From contig NC_009718.1 in assembly GCF_000017545.1 (NCBI RefSeq), positions 558,001 through 622,000 of the forward strand: 64,000 nt of DNA, written 5' to 3'. The translations under genes and the position numbers were made by a program. The stretch comes from Fervidobacterium nodosum Rt17-B1 (GTDB lineage Bacteria > Thermotogota > Thermotogae > Thermotogales > Fervidobacteriaceae). Of the stretch, positions 27,419 through 35,774 are shown one piece after another; position 1 is the stretch's first letter; the number at the start of each line of letters is the position of its first letter. Under the pieces are notes generated by a model. The model saw only the letters and a list, made by a program, of their open reading frames with translations. It ran no database searches and was not told the origin of the DNA.

Positions 27419-28184
27419 TTTCTTTCACCTCTTTCGCACTACTACCGAGGTATGCCTTTACAACTTCCTCGTTGTTAACAATCTCCGCTGGGGTCCCTTC
27501 AGCTATCTTCTTTCCAAAATTTAAAACGGTAATCCTATCTGATATATCCATAACCATCCGCATATCGTGTTCAACCAAAAGAACGGTTACATCTTCACTC
27601 TTCACTCGAAGTATCTTTTCTTTAAAAATATCTGATTCCTTCTCCGTGAGCCCAGCAGCTGGCTCATCGAGAAGGAGTATTTTTGGCTCACTCATAAGGG
27701 CTCTTCCCACATCGATTAACTTTTGATAACCATAAGGAAGAGTACCCGCATACAATCCAAGAATTCCTTTTATACCTAAAATATCTGCAACTTCAATCGC
27801 TTTAAGCAGGGCTTTTCTCTCAGTTTTTAAATAATTATTCGTTGAGAATATCTCATCAAAATGATTGTATTGTGCATGCGAATGATAACCGAGAATCAAA
27901 TTTTGCAAAACAGTTAAGTATTTAAAGATGATAACATTTTGGAAACTCCTTCCAAGTCCATAATTCACCCTCTTGTAAACAGGTACCTTAGTTATATCTT
28001 TCCCATCAACGATAACCCTTCCCTCATGTTTAACAAGTCCGGAAATAACATTAAAGACGGTCGTCTTTCCAGCACCGTTGGGACCTATAAGTGAGTGTAT
28101 AGTTTTTTCTTGAACATGCATATTAAGATTATCAACGGCAACTAGCCCCGAAAATCGAACAGTTATATTCTCAAGTTTCAGCAT
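27411..28184 (-). CDS. LivG-type ABC transporter ATP-binding protein
   Basis: The 257-residue ATPase shows Walker A (GPNGAGKTT near residue 34), GLGRSFQNV (Q-loop region), a signature replaced by the weaker LPYGYQKLIDVGRAL, Walker B (ILLLDEPAAGL) and LLVEHDMRMV. The family usually reads LSYGQQR at the signature, so this form is near normal for LivG. It pairs with LivF. A possible attenuator hairpin lies between the binding-protein gene upstream and this gene. Confidence 0.9.
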   Translation of the reverse strand: MLKLENITVRFSGLVAVDNLNMHVQEKTIHSLIGPNGAGKTTVFNVISGLVKHEGRVIVDGKDITKVPVYKRVNYGLGRSFQNVIIFKYLTVLQNLILGYHSHAQYNHFDEIFSTNNYLKTERKALLKAIEVADILGIKGILGLYAGTLPYGYQKLIDVGRALMSEPKILLLDEPAAGLTEKESDIFKEKILRVKSEDVTVLLVEHDMRMVMDISDRITVLNFGKKIAEGTPAEIVNNEEVVKAYLGSSAKEVKENE

Positions 28185-28242
28185 CTCATCACACTCCTCA
28201 CATTAATAAATTGACACATTGACGAGTTAGAAAAATTAAAGA

Positions 28243-28270
28243 GCGGTTGACGACTTACACCGCCAACCGC
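28243..28270 (-). terminator. Hairpin between binding-protein and ATPase genes (partial terminator)
   Basis: GCGGTTG (28243-28249) pairs with CAACCGC (28264-28270). Read leftward, the stem is followed by a moderately T-rich stretch. It may stabilise the upstream binding-protein mRNA or lower read-through into the permease genes. Confidence 0.45.
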
Positions 28271-28287
28271 CAATTCATCTTTAACTT

Positions 28288-29448
28288 TTATGGCCTTATT
28301 AAATCTGTTAGTGGAACAAACTGTTTGTTTTTAACAACCATGAGGTACATCGATGACTTACCGCGTCTTAGATTTGGTCCCCATGTTATATCCTTTGCAA
28401 GAATTCCATTCCAATTCTTGAAACTCTCAAGTGCTTTTACAAGTCCTTCTCTTGTAAGATTCTTACCAGCTCTGACAAGTCCTTCTGTAAATACCTCAGC
28501 TGCTATAAAACCAGCAACAGCGTATGAAGATGGAATTTGCTTTGGATAAGTAATTTGGAATATGGAAATAGCCCTCTGATAATCCCTAACGAAATCAGGT
28601 CTATCTGGTGTTGCGAGTGGGACCCATCCTGTGAAGATAACACCTTCAGCGTAATTTCCAGCAAGGCTAATGAATGATGGATCAGCATTAGGATAAATCG
28701 TTATAATCTTACTGTTAAGACCGTAATCTCTTATTGTCTTAATCCATCTGATTGTATCAGTTATAAGTCCGTAGATAATTACAACATCTGGATTCTTCTC
28801 GACTAATTTTACAACTAAACCACTGTAATCTGTATCCGCCGGGTTGTAGGAAATTTCCACAACTGGTGACATTTTGTAATCACTGAGTTTACCTTTAAAT
28901 GCAGTGTATCCTTCTAAACCAATATCGTTGTTCATGTAAACAATAGCTGGTGATTTGAACTTAGCAATTTCTCCGACGTACTTTGCGATGAGTGTACCTT
29001 CAAGTGTGTAGTCTGGTTGCACACCGAATATATATCTTTTTGGAGGAACAACAAGCTTTGATGTACCCGCACCTTGGTAAACGAACGGTACTTTGTTTTG
29101 TTCAAGATAATCCATAACGGCAAGACAACCATAGGTACCGAGCCCACCAACTATGGCAAAAACCTTATCTTGCTCAACAAGTCTTTTTACTTCAACAACT
29201 GTCTTCGCGGGATTAAGCTGATCATCAGCGACTATGAGTTCAATCTTTCTTCCGTAAACTCCGCCACGGTTGTTAACCCAATTGAAGTAAGCTTTCATAC
29301 CTTTTGTCATTTCTTGACCGATAACTGCATAAGGACCTGATAATGCTTGAAATGTTCCAATAACCACCTTATCGTTGTAAACTCCAACCTCTGCAAATAT
29401 ACTCACAAACAAACCTAAGAACAACAAAACACTCAGTAACTTTCTCAT
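28288..29448 (-). CDS. LivK/LivJ-type ABC substrate-binding protein
   Basis: A signal peptide (MRKLLSVLLFLGLFVSIFA) precedes a type-I periplasmic binding fold of the leucine-binding class: VVIGTFQALSGPYAVIGQEMTKGM, the LIVADDQLNPAKT strand, VGGLGTYGCLAVMDYL and YAVAGFIAAEVFTEGL. It captures the ligand outside the membrane and hands it to the LivH/LivM channel. The family binds amino acids, amides, aromatic acids and small acyl compounds, so the ligand is open. It precedes the ATPase and permease genes and follows the CoA-transferase by 49 bases, in the same direction. Confidence 0.9.
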   Translation of the reverse strand: MRKLLSVLLFLGLFVSIFAEVGVYNDKVVIGTFQALSGPYAVIGQEMTKGMKAYFNWVNNRGGVYGRKIELIVADDQLNPAKTVVEVKRLVEQDKVFAIVGGLGTYGCLAVMDYLEQNKVPFVYQGAGTSKLVVPPKRYIFGVQPDYTLEGTLIAKYVGEIAKFKSPAIVYMNNDIGLEGYTAFKGKLSDYKMSPVVEISYNPADTDYSGLVVKLVEKNPDVVIIYGLITDTIRWIKTIRDYGLNSKIITIYPNADPSFISLAGNYAEGVIFTGWVPLATPDRPDFVRDYQRAISIFQITYPKQIPSSYAVAGFIAAEVFTEGLVRAGKNLTREGLVKALESFKNWNGILAKDITWGPNLRRGKSSMYLMVVKNKQFVPLTDLIRP

Positions 29449-29497
29449 AACGACACCTCCTTTAAAATGGTGAAAAATTCAAACAATAACAGTAATA

Positions 29498-30796
29498 CTA
29501 GATTAACCCAATTTCCTTTGCCTGCTTTGTTAACTCTTCACGAAAATCAGGGTGAGCTATTGATATCAAAGCCTGAACACGCTTTCGTGTTGGAAGACCT
29601 CTCAATCTAACAGCACCCCACTCTGTAACGATGTAATCCAATTCCTGTCTTGGAACGGTAATCGGCGAACCAGCTGGTAACATTGGAACTATCGTTGAGA
29701 CCGTTCCATCTTTTGCAGTTGAGCGCATAGCGATTATCCCTTTACCACCTTTACTCTTCACAGCACCTCTGTGTGTGTCAAGCTGCCCACCTGTACCACT
29801 GTAATGTCTTGTGCCAATCGCTTCCGAGCACACGTTACCAGTCAAATCAACCATCAAAGCTGTATTAATACTTACCATCTTCTCATTTTGAGCTATAACG
29901 TACGGATCGTTGACATACCTTCCCCTCAAAAACAAAACCGCGGGATTTTCATCAAGAAATTCATACATCTTCTTCGAACCGTACGCGAACGTACAGACAA
30001 ACTTTCCATTCCATAAGGTTTTTCTTTTGTTAGTTATTGCACCAACCTCAAAGAGCTCAATCATACTCTCTGTAAACATCTCCGTGTGTACCCCGAGGTC
30101 TTTTTTGTCCTTTAAAAACTTCGCAACAGCATTTGGGATACCACCAATACCCAATTGAATAGTTGATCCATCATCTATAAGTTCGACGATATTCTCCGCA
30201 ATCTTCCTCTCAACGTCCATAGGTTCAAGCAATTCCGCCTGAGGTAATTCGTAATCTACCTCTATTATGTAATCCACATCCGATATATGAACTTGTGTAT
30301 CCCCATGTGTTCGAGGAGCGTTCGGATTTACCTCCAAAACAACCATATCCGCGTGTTCAAGCACATCTTTTTCGTAAACCACACTCGCAGAGAGCGTTAA
30401 AAAACCTTTCGAATCCATAGGTGATGCCACACCGACAAAAACATTTATTTTCGTTGTTTCGATGAGATTTGTCGCCGATTGGTGGAGATTGTTTGGAACG
30501 TAATACGTATTCTTTGAAAGATTCCTGTTGTACGGACCAAAAAACCAAGAGTAATTGTAAAACTTATCGAAATACTCTGGCTTACTGCAGTAATCGTAAG
30601 GTTCGGTATTCAAACACGTAAAAACCTCTAAACCTTTAGCTTTTGTGCGGTGCAAATTCCTTTGAAAAACCTTCGGTTCCATAGGAGTCATACCCACGAC
30701 TATAGTCCAATCATCCTCAAGCTTTGAGAGTACGTAATCTACATCGACAACTTTTTCTTTGTACATCTTATCAAAATCCATAGGAAGTCCCATCAT
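29498..30796 (-). CDS. Acetyl-CoA hydrolase/CoA-transferase (4-hydroxybutyrate CoA-transferase-like)
   Basis: The 432-residue protein belongs to the acetyl-CoA hydrolase/transferase family. It shows the CoA-binding GIGGIPNAVAKFL segment, the catalytic-Glu region TEMFTESMIELFE, the NAPRTHGDTQVHISDVDY segment and the C-terminal EWGAVRLRGLPTRKRVQALI. Such enzymes move CoA from acetyl-CoA (or similar) to a carboxylic acid such as 4-hydroxybutyrate or butyrate. Its ATG overlaps the stop of the TetR-like gene. Beside an importer with a fused hydrolase, it probably activates the released acid. Exact substrate is not readable. Confidence 0.87.
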   Translation of the reverse strand: MMGLPMDFDKMYKEKVVDVDYVLSKLEDDWTIVVGMTPMEPKVFQRNLHRTKAKGLEVFTCLNTEPYDYCSKPEYFDKFYNYSWFFGPYNRNLSKNTYYVPNNLHQSATNLIETTKINVFVGVASPMDSKGFLTLSASVVYEKDVLEHADMVVLEVNPNAPRTHGDTQVHISDVDYIIEVDYELPQAELLEPMDVERKIAENIVELIDDGSTIQLGIGGIPNAVAKFLKDKKDLGVHTEMFTESMIELFEVGAITNKRKTLWNGKFVCTFAYGSKKMYEFLDENPAVLFLRGRYVNDPYVIAQNEKMVSINTALMVDLTGNVCSEAIGTRHYSGTGGQLDTHRGAVKSKGGKGIIAMRSTAKDGTVSTIVPMLPAGSPITVPRQELDYIVTEWGAVRLRGLPTRKRVQALISIAHPDFREELTKQAKEIGLI

Positions 30797-31989
30797 TTCA
30801 CCCCTAATCCTCTACATATGTACTCGTAGAGATCCTTCAAGAAAAACTCTAAAACCTCTCTCTTTTCCCCCTTCATCTGACCAGCCAACAAATACCTTTC
30901 TCCTATGTAATGACCAAAACTCATAAGCATAATGGCAAGGTAATTGATTTCTTCTTCATGGGCGTATTTGCCTTTTAAAACTAAATTTCCACTTTCGACA
31001 GATTTTCTCAAAGCATTTACGTAAGGTCTATAAATAGACAAATAATACTCTTTCGCTATATCCCTATCTATAGTCTGACTCTCCCTCACTATCCTGTACA
31101 TGTTTGAATGCATTTTAAAAAATTGAACAAATGCGTACAATCCGGCTATTTCTTGGACCAACCTATTACACTTTTGACATCTTTCAACCGCAAGTTTGAC
31201 GTTGTACCTTAGACCTTTATTTATCCAACGCACAAGTTCATGCAACAACTCCAGTTTATTCTTAAAATACAAATAAAACGTGCCGACCGCTATTCCTGAA
31301 GCTTTAGCTATATCGTAAACCTGCGTTTTTTCATACCCATAAGTGCCAAATAGAGTTTCCGCGTTGGCAAGTATATGTTCTCTTTTCTCATCGATTTCAA
31401 TAACGTGCTTTTTCGGTTGAAATGCGAATACTTCCGGAATCAAAACATCGGGGCACTCTAGGACAATACCGCTCACCAACAAATCAACGAAATGCTCACC
31501 AACTATCTCAGTCTCAATTAAATCTGAGAATCCAACCACAAACTTTAGAGGAGACCAAAAGTAAAAATACCCCACATCCGTTAAATCAAATTTTTCAGAT
31601 ATGTTTCTAAAGATACCATCGTACTCATTCCTAATCCATTCAAAAAGATATTCATTTAAATGGACAATCTTGAAAAGCTTCTGATTCTTTTTAGCGTATT
31701 CTAAATAATTGAGAGCAGATTCTTTTAAATTGGAGGCTTTCAAATTATCATTTAAATCTTCAAAAAACTCCTCCAATATCTCCCTAAAAAGCTCGTCTTT
31801 GTTTATGTAATACTGATAAAATGCGCCCGTGCTCATTTTCGCATGTTTTGTAATTTGCGAAATAGAAACATCTGAGAAATTCGATTTACTAAATAAATCG
31901 ATAGCGGCGGTTTTTATTTTGTTTTTTGATTCAATTCCATCAACTCTTCGTGGAATACGTTTTTGATTACCTCTCTTACCTGAATTCAT
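30793..31989 (-). CDS. Tandem double TetR-family regulator
   Basis: Two complete TetR units lie in one 398-residue chain. The first helix-turn-helix is at ~22-70 (ISQITKHAKMSTGAFYQYY with KDELF after it). The second is at ~205-255 (VYDIAKASGIAVGTFYLYF with KLELL). Each is followed by ~130-150 residues of helical ligand-type domain. TetR proteins are normally ~200-residue dimers, so this is a covalent pseudodimer or a regulator of two sites. The basic N-terminal arm (KRGNQKRIPRRV) may add DNA contact. It is co-transcribed with the CoA-transferase and is the likely local regulator, perhaps sensing an acyl-CoA. Confidence 0.9.
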   Translation of the reverse strand: MNSGKRGNQKRIPRRVDGIESKNKIKTAAIDLFSKSNFSDVSISQITKHAKMSTGAFYQYYINKDELFREILEEFFEDLNDNLKASNLKESALNYLEYAKKNQKLFKIVHLNEYLFEWIRNEYDGIFRNISEKFDLTDVGYFYFWSPLKFVVGFSDLIETEIVGEHFVDLLVSGIVLECPDVLIPEVFAFQPKKHVIEIDEKREHILANAETLFGTYGYEKTQVYDIAKASGIAVGTFYLYFKNKLELLHELVRWINKGLRYNVKLAVERCQKCNRLVQEIAGLYAFVQFFKMHSNMYRIVRESQTIDRDIAKEYYLSIYRPYVNALRKSVESGNLVLKGKYAHEEEINYLAIMLMSFGHYIGERYLLAGQMKGEKREVLEFFLKDLYEYICRGLGVK

Positions 31990-32029
31990 GCCACCACACC
32001 TTTTTTAAATTTAAAAATCACATCCTAAA

Positions 32030-33013
32030 TTACATTCTAAACGCAGCAGCAACCTGCTGGAATCCAACACCAGATGTTAAGAAGATAACAAACTTACCTT
32101 TCAAATCTTTCAATTTACCTTCATCGAAAGCATCATCGTAAGCCATATATACGCATGCAGAACCTGTATAGCCATACTTATGCATAATCATGTGGGCTTT
32201 TTCCTTTGGTAATTCTAGTATTTCCATAACTTTTTCTATTGTCTTCTTCCTAACTTGCGTAAAGAAAATCATTCCAATTTCATCTTTTAAAATTCCGTAT
32301 TTTTCCAATAGTTTATTTATAAGCATTGGCCATCCTTCTTCGTTAACTGTTGCTGGGTATGCCGCTCTCAAATCTAACTTATGTAATCCCCTTTCAAAAC
32401 CTTGCAAGTTCATTGTTCCAGCGCCCATGTATATACCCCAATTCTGCCACCAACTTCCATCTGCTCGTGCCACACTGCCGATGAAACCGGGCTCATCCGA
32501 TGCCGTCAAAAGCAGAGCCCCAGCACCATCACTGAAAAGAGCTTCCCAAGAATACTTCCAACTGAGAAACTTCGTCATTGCGTAAGTACCAATCACAAGG
32601 ACGTTTTTGTAATCTCCCATAGCTATATATCGAGCTGCTATATCGAGCATAAGAGCGCCATTGGCACACGAAGCGTTGACATTAAACGCAAGAGGTTCCG
32701 CCTTGTGCGCACCGATAAGATATTGTACCCTTGGTGCGTCTGGTGGAGATACAGATTCTGGAGTATCCGTACCAACGATAATCAAGTCAATCTCTTCTGG
32801 GCTCATACCAACCCTTTGCAAAGCCTTTTTCGCAGCCTCGGCTGCCATATACGTTGGTGTCTCCCAATCCTCGGAAACGTGCCTATGATTAATACCAATA
32901 ACATCAGAAAAATAAGGATCAATCGTAAACATCGTAAGCTTCTCAAATTCAGAGTTGCTCATAATCTTCTGTGGAACATACATACCCGATGAAATAATCT
33001 TTGCATACCTCAT
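32030..33013 (-). CDS. 3-oxoacyl-ACP synthase III (KAS III)-like enzyme with altered active site
   Basis: The 327-residue thiolase-fold protein aligns with FabH: ISSGMYVPQKIMSN, RHVSEDWETPTYMAAEAAKKAL, the catalytic Cys in NVNASCANGALML (near residue 114) and GDGAGALLL-like FSDGAGALLLTAS. The FabH His motif (HQAN) is FTQVR here and the GNTSAAS segment with the second catalytic Asn is YGYTGSACV. So the Cys remains but the His and Asn used for decarboxylative condensation are changed. It may be an acyltransferase or a CoA-ester condensing enzyme rather than a fatty-acid initiator. It heads the TetR/CoA-transferase transcript, with GGGAGG before the ATG. Confidence 0.82.
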   Translation of the reverse strand: MRYAKIISSGMYVPQKIMSNSEFEKLTMFTIDPYFSDVIGINHRHVSEDWETPTYMAAEAAKKALQRVGMSPEEIDLIIVGTDTPESVSPPDAPRVQYLIGAHKAEPLAFNVNASCANGALMLDIAARYIAMGDYKNVLVIGTYAMTKFLSWKYSWEALFSDGAGALLLTASDEPGFIGSVARADGSWWQNWGIYMGAGTMNLQGFERGLHKLDLRAAYPATVNEEGWPMLINKLLEKYGILKDEIGMIFFTQVRKKTIEKVMEILELPKEKAHMIMHKYGYTGSACVYMAYDDAFDEGKLKDLKGKFVIFLTSGVGFQQVAAAFRM

Positions 33014-33099
33014 AGCAAAAAATTCCTCCCTTCAAATTTCATTCGAAACTCTTTGAAATAATAGAACAAAAATAATAAATATGAATCACCTTTCAGATT

Positions 33100-33112
33100 A
33101 TAACATAGTTAT
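33100..33112 (-). promoter_or_regulatory. Possible promoter/operator of the KAS III-like gene
   Basis: Read leftward, a TATAAT-like box overlaps a small inverted repeat, ATAAC-N3-GTTAT (33100-33112), about 90 bases before the start codon. No good -35 is visible. The rest of 33014-33242 shows nothing else. Confidence 0.35.
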
Positions 33113-33242
33113 CTAAATAAAAAATCCGTTTAAAATAGCCAAATTCATAATTTATGTAGATTTATAGCAACATAAAGAAAAAATGCTTCATTTTTCGGAA
33201 AATTTTATGCACAATTACATTAAACCTAAAAAATGAAAAATG

Positions 33243-33290
33243 AAAAAGCCCCACTTTTCTTTCTGATTTTTCATTTCAGTGGGGCTTTTT
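33243..33290. terminator. Terminator after the DUF4438 gene
   Basis: A 13-bp stem (33243-33255 with 33278-33290) has a 22-base loop and T-rich runs on both sides. Its main role should be ending the leftward nitroreductase-DUF4438 transcript. Confidence 0.75.
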
Positions 33291-33317
33291 TATTTTTTTC
33301 AGACTTAGATAATTAAA

Positions 33318-34166
33318 CTATATCCCGAGGTACTTTTTTATATTACTTTCCTTGTCTATAACCGGCACAATCTCTCCGTTTTGTGCTGTCATGATGATAA
33401 CCATGCCAGGGCCATGACCCGTTTTGAAACAATCGGAATGCACAACAACACCTATCGAAATCGAACCACTTTTGTATCCACCCGCACCGTATCCATTATA
33501 ATGGTCAGTGATTGCAACCAAATCACCTATTCTAACTTCATCTAAACCCACTCTTTTTACCTCTGCTTCATCTAAGGTGTTCATATCGTAATCTGTCGCA
33601 GCCGGATTACCAGCACCTATTCCAGAACCAGTTAAATAAGCAGGGACGATTGCTGTCACAGGTACGTGGATTTTTCCATCTTTTTCTTGAATTGGTATCT
33701 TCTCAAAAAGTTCAGGGTCTATATTGAACATTTTGACGTTTGGATAATCAACGAGTTCCAATCCCTGTCCCCACGCTTTTATCTGAATTTTATCACCAAT
33801 AGTCAATTTTTCCTTATCTGGTACCCAAACGAGCACATGATCAATTCCACCATGCTTACCGATGACGTAACCTTTCATTCCTTTTCCATCACCAGAAACC
33901 ACCACAGCTTCGTTACCTATACAAGCTAAGGCCATACACGTTGGATTCAAATCTTTGTTGGAATTTTTGGTACTCACATCAGGTTCAACGTGGTCACCGT
34001 GCATCTTAAACGCATTATCACCTAAACCAAAATTGTACGTAATACCACCAACTCCCGGAAAATAATACGAATTCCCATTACCATCCACAACTGGCATTCT
34101 CACAACTGGGTGCGCAACTTCCACTAATATGGAGAGCTTCACTACTTTTTCTTTGTTCGTGCGCAT
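33318..34166 (-). CDS. DUF4438 family protein
   Basis: The ~282-residue protein matches the DUF4438 family known from Thermotogae. Segments include HPVVRMPVVDGNG, GITYNFGLGDNAF, HGDHVEPDVS, MKGYVIGKHGGIDHVLVW and the Gly-rich GSGIGAGNPAATDYDM and TGHGPGMVIIMT. I know of no established biochemical role. The many conserved His/Asp/Gly residues suggest an enzyme. ATG 34166 is chosen because AGAGGAGG precedes it; a longer frame begins upstream without a site. It follows the nitroreductase gene by 40 bases. Confidence 0.82.
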   Translation of the reverse strand: MRTNKEKVVKLSILVEVAHPVVRMPVVDGNGNSYYFPGVGGITYNFGLGDNAFKMHGDHVEPDVSTKNSNKDLNPTCMALACIGNEAVVVSGDGKGMKGYVIGKHGGIDHVLVWVPDKEKLTIGDKIQIKAWGQGLELVDYPNVKMFNIDPELFEKIPIQEKDGKIHVPVTAIVPAYLTGSGIGAGNPAATDYDMNTLDEAEVKRVGLDEVRIGDLVAITDHYNGYGAGGYKSGSISIGVVVHSDCFKTGHGPGMVIIMTAQNGEIVPVIDKESNIKKYLGI

Positions 34167-34206
34167 TTTAAAACCTCCTCTGAATTTAAAAGAATTTAGA
34201 AACAAC

Positions 34207-34725
34207 TTACCATTTTTCTCGATGAATTTTCTTCATCTCTACTTCATCTAAAGAATGAAGCTGTTTTTCTTCGTTTGGATACCCAATACCAATCACACAC
34301 AATACTCTGTAGCCTTCTGGTATATTCAATATTTCCTTGACTTCACCTTCCACAGATAGGTTATTGTGGTATCTATCGTGTGCGTGACCCCAGCAGCTAC
34401 CCAAGCCAAAGTTTACAGCTAAAAGCTGGATGTACGTTGCAACAATTGAAGCATCTGACATCCAAGTACTACTATCTTCCATTGCGGTAACAACTATACA
34501 AGCTGGTGCCGTATTCAAAAATGAAAATGCACCTTCGCGTGCTTTCATAATCTTTTTGATAGTGTCTTTATCTCGTACAATTACCAACTCAACGGGTTTT
34601 GAATTTCTCCCACTCGGTGCCAAAAGTGCGTATCTTGCGATATTTTCAAGCACTTCATCAGAAACAGGCATATCTTTAAATAACCTTATACTTCTACGTT
34701 TTTGAATTATTTCGAGTATATCCAT
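34207..34725 (-). CDS. Nitroreductase-family flavoprotein
   Basis: The 172-residue protein has the FMN-binding pattern: KRRSIRLFKD near the N terminus, LLAPSGRNSKPVELVIV, and a C-terminal GYRVLCVIGIGYPNEEKQ. The family reduces nitro groups, flavins, enoates or iodinated aromatics as dimers with NAD(P)H. The mid-region GLGSCWGHAHDRYHN is His-rich. It is first in a two-gene transcript with DUF4438. Substrate is unknown. The nearby acyl-CoA-type genes hint at a redox step in the same pathway, but that is inference. Confidence 0.87.
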   Translation of the reverse strand: MDILEIIQKRRSIRLFKDMPVSDEVLENIARYALLAPSGRNSKPVELVIVRDKDTIKKIMKAREGAFSFLNTAPACIVVTAMEDSSTWMSDASIVATYIQLLAVNFGLGSCWGHAHDRYHNNLSVEGEVKEILNIPEGYRVLCVIGIGYPNEEKQLHSLDEVEMKKIHREKW

Positions 34726-34997
34726 GCCAACTCCCCCTTACTTATAATATTGCTTATTATTCTGATAACTAAAAAGTACGAAGAGCTAACTATTTAAATT
34801 ATAGCATAAAAAAACATAAATCCAAAATTCTAATTTTGATATTGAACGAAAAAATAAAATAAATTGTCAAATTAAATGATATAATTAAAAATTAATCAAA
34901 TAATTACCTAAATAGACAATTACTATCTAATTTTCCAAAAATTGGTGGAATATAAACCACCGTAAAAACTGTGAACATTTAGAAGGAGGAAAAGTAT

Positions 34998-35678
34998 ATG
35001 GCAGAATCCAAGAAAGTACTTTATGTTATTTCGGCTGTACTTTTGTTGTCATTTTCCTTGGGATTTGCATTCGAGTTCGGTGGTGGCGGTCCAATGGTAC
35101 TTTATTTCCCAGGTGGATCGTTACTTAGTCTAAAATACATCAACGTACCTATCCTGGATTTTAGTGACTTCCAGTCCGGCGTATTTGCGATAGGTGGATA
35201 CGGTTATGGCGGGCTTCCTGGAAAAATGAGCAGTGGTGGATATGGCTTTGCTGGTGAAAGTGAGATAACAAAAGATGGCGCAAAGTATAAGCTTGAGATT
35301 TCTGGTGGATACGGTGGAGGGTACAGCAATATTTCATTTGGTCCTATTGGTTTGATAGCGGGATTGGGATTTGGAAGTTTTGACATAGCACTTAGTAGAA
35401 AAGTAAACGAGGATAACACTAGCTTAACAGATCTAAAAAATGGAACTCTCGAAGGATACATCGGTGCTAATATAAGTTACTTATCAATTAGCGGAAGCTT
35501 GGCATTAGCGCTTAAAATTAGCAATTTTGCAGAATTACAAGCAGGCGCGATGGTATTCGCAGGGTATTCTATCGACGGATGGCAAGTAAATGGAAAACAA
35601 CTAACAGGAATAATTCAAAATGATTATAAATTCTTGCTCAATTACGCGCTATATGGAGGTATAGGCTTTGGATTTTGA
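34998..35678 (+). CDS. Exported Gly-rich beta-barrel-like envelope protein
   Basis: A signal peptide (VLYVISAVLLLSFSLGFAF) precedes ~200 residues made of alternating polar/hydrophobic strands rich in Gly and aromatic residues (GGYGYGG, GGYGFAGE, GGYGGGYSN), ending in GGIGFGF with a C-terminal Phe, as in outer-membrane barrels. A small beta barrel or toga-associated protein is likely. No named family is recognised. AAGGAGG lies eight bases before the ATG. The 270-base upstream spacer has a TATAAT at about 34880 without a good -35. A strong terminator follows. Confidence 0.6.
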   Translation: MAESKKVLYVISAVLLLSFSLGFAFEFGGGGPMVLYFPGGSLLSLKYINVPILDFSDFQSGVFAIGGYGYGGLPGKMSSGGYGFAGESEITKDGAKYKLEISGGYGGGYSNISFGPIGLIAGLGFGSFDIALSRKVNEDNTSLTDLKNGTLEGYIGANISYLSISGSLALALKISNFAELQAGAMVFAGYSIDGWQVNGKQLTGIIQNDYKFLLNYALYGGIGFGF

Positions 35679-35710
35679 TATATTTTTTGAGACAATTTAA
35701 GACAAAAATA

Positions 35711-35745
35711 AAAAACTGCCACTTGAAGTCCAAGTGGCAGTTTTT
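35711..35745. terminator. Bidirectional terminator
   Basis: A 15-bp perfect stem (35711-35725 with 35731-35745) has a 5-base loop AAGTC. It lies between the Gly-rich protein gene and the convergent metalloprotease gene. Confidence 0.9.
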
Positions 35746-35774
35746 AATTTTGACTCTTTTACTATCAATTACAA

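Noticed and set aside
32402-32992. 196-residue plus-strand frame opposite the KAS III-like gene
   Set aside because: It is antisense to a conserved enzyme and reads as reverse-complement composition without domain signals.
34863-34885. TTGTCA and TATAAT upstream of the Gly-rich protein as a promoter
   Set aside because: The spacing is only about 10 bases, too short for a normal sigma-70 promoter. Only the -10 box may be real.
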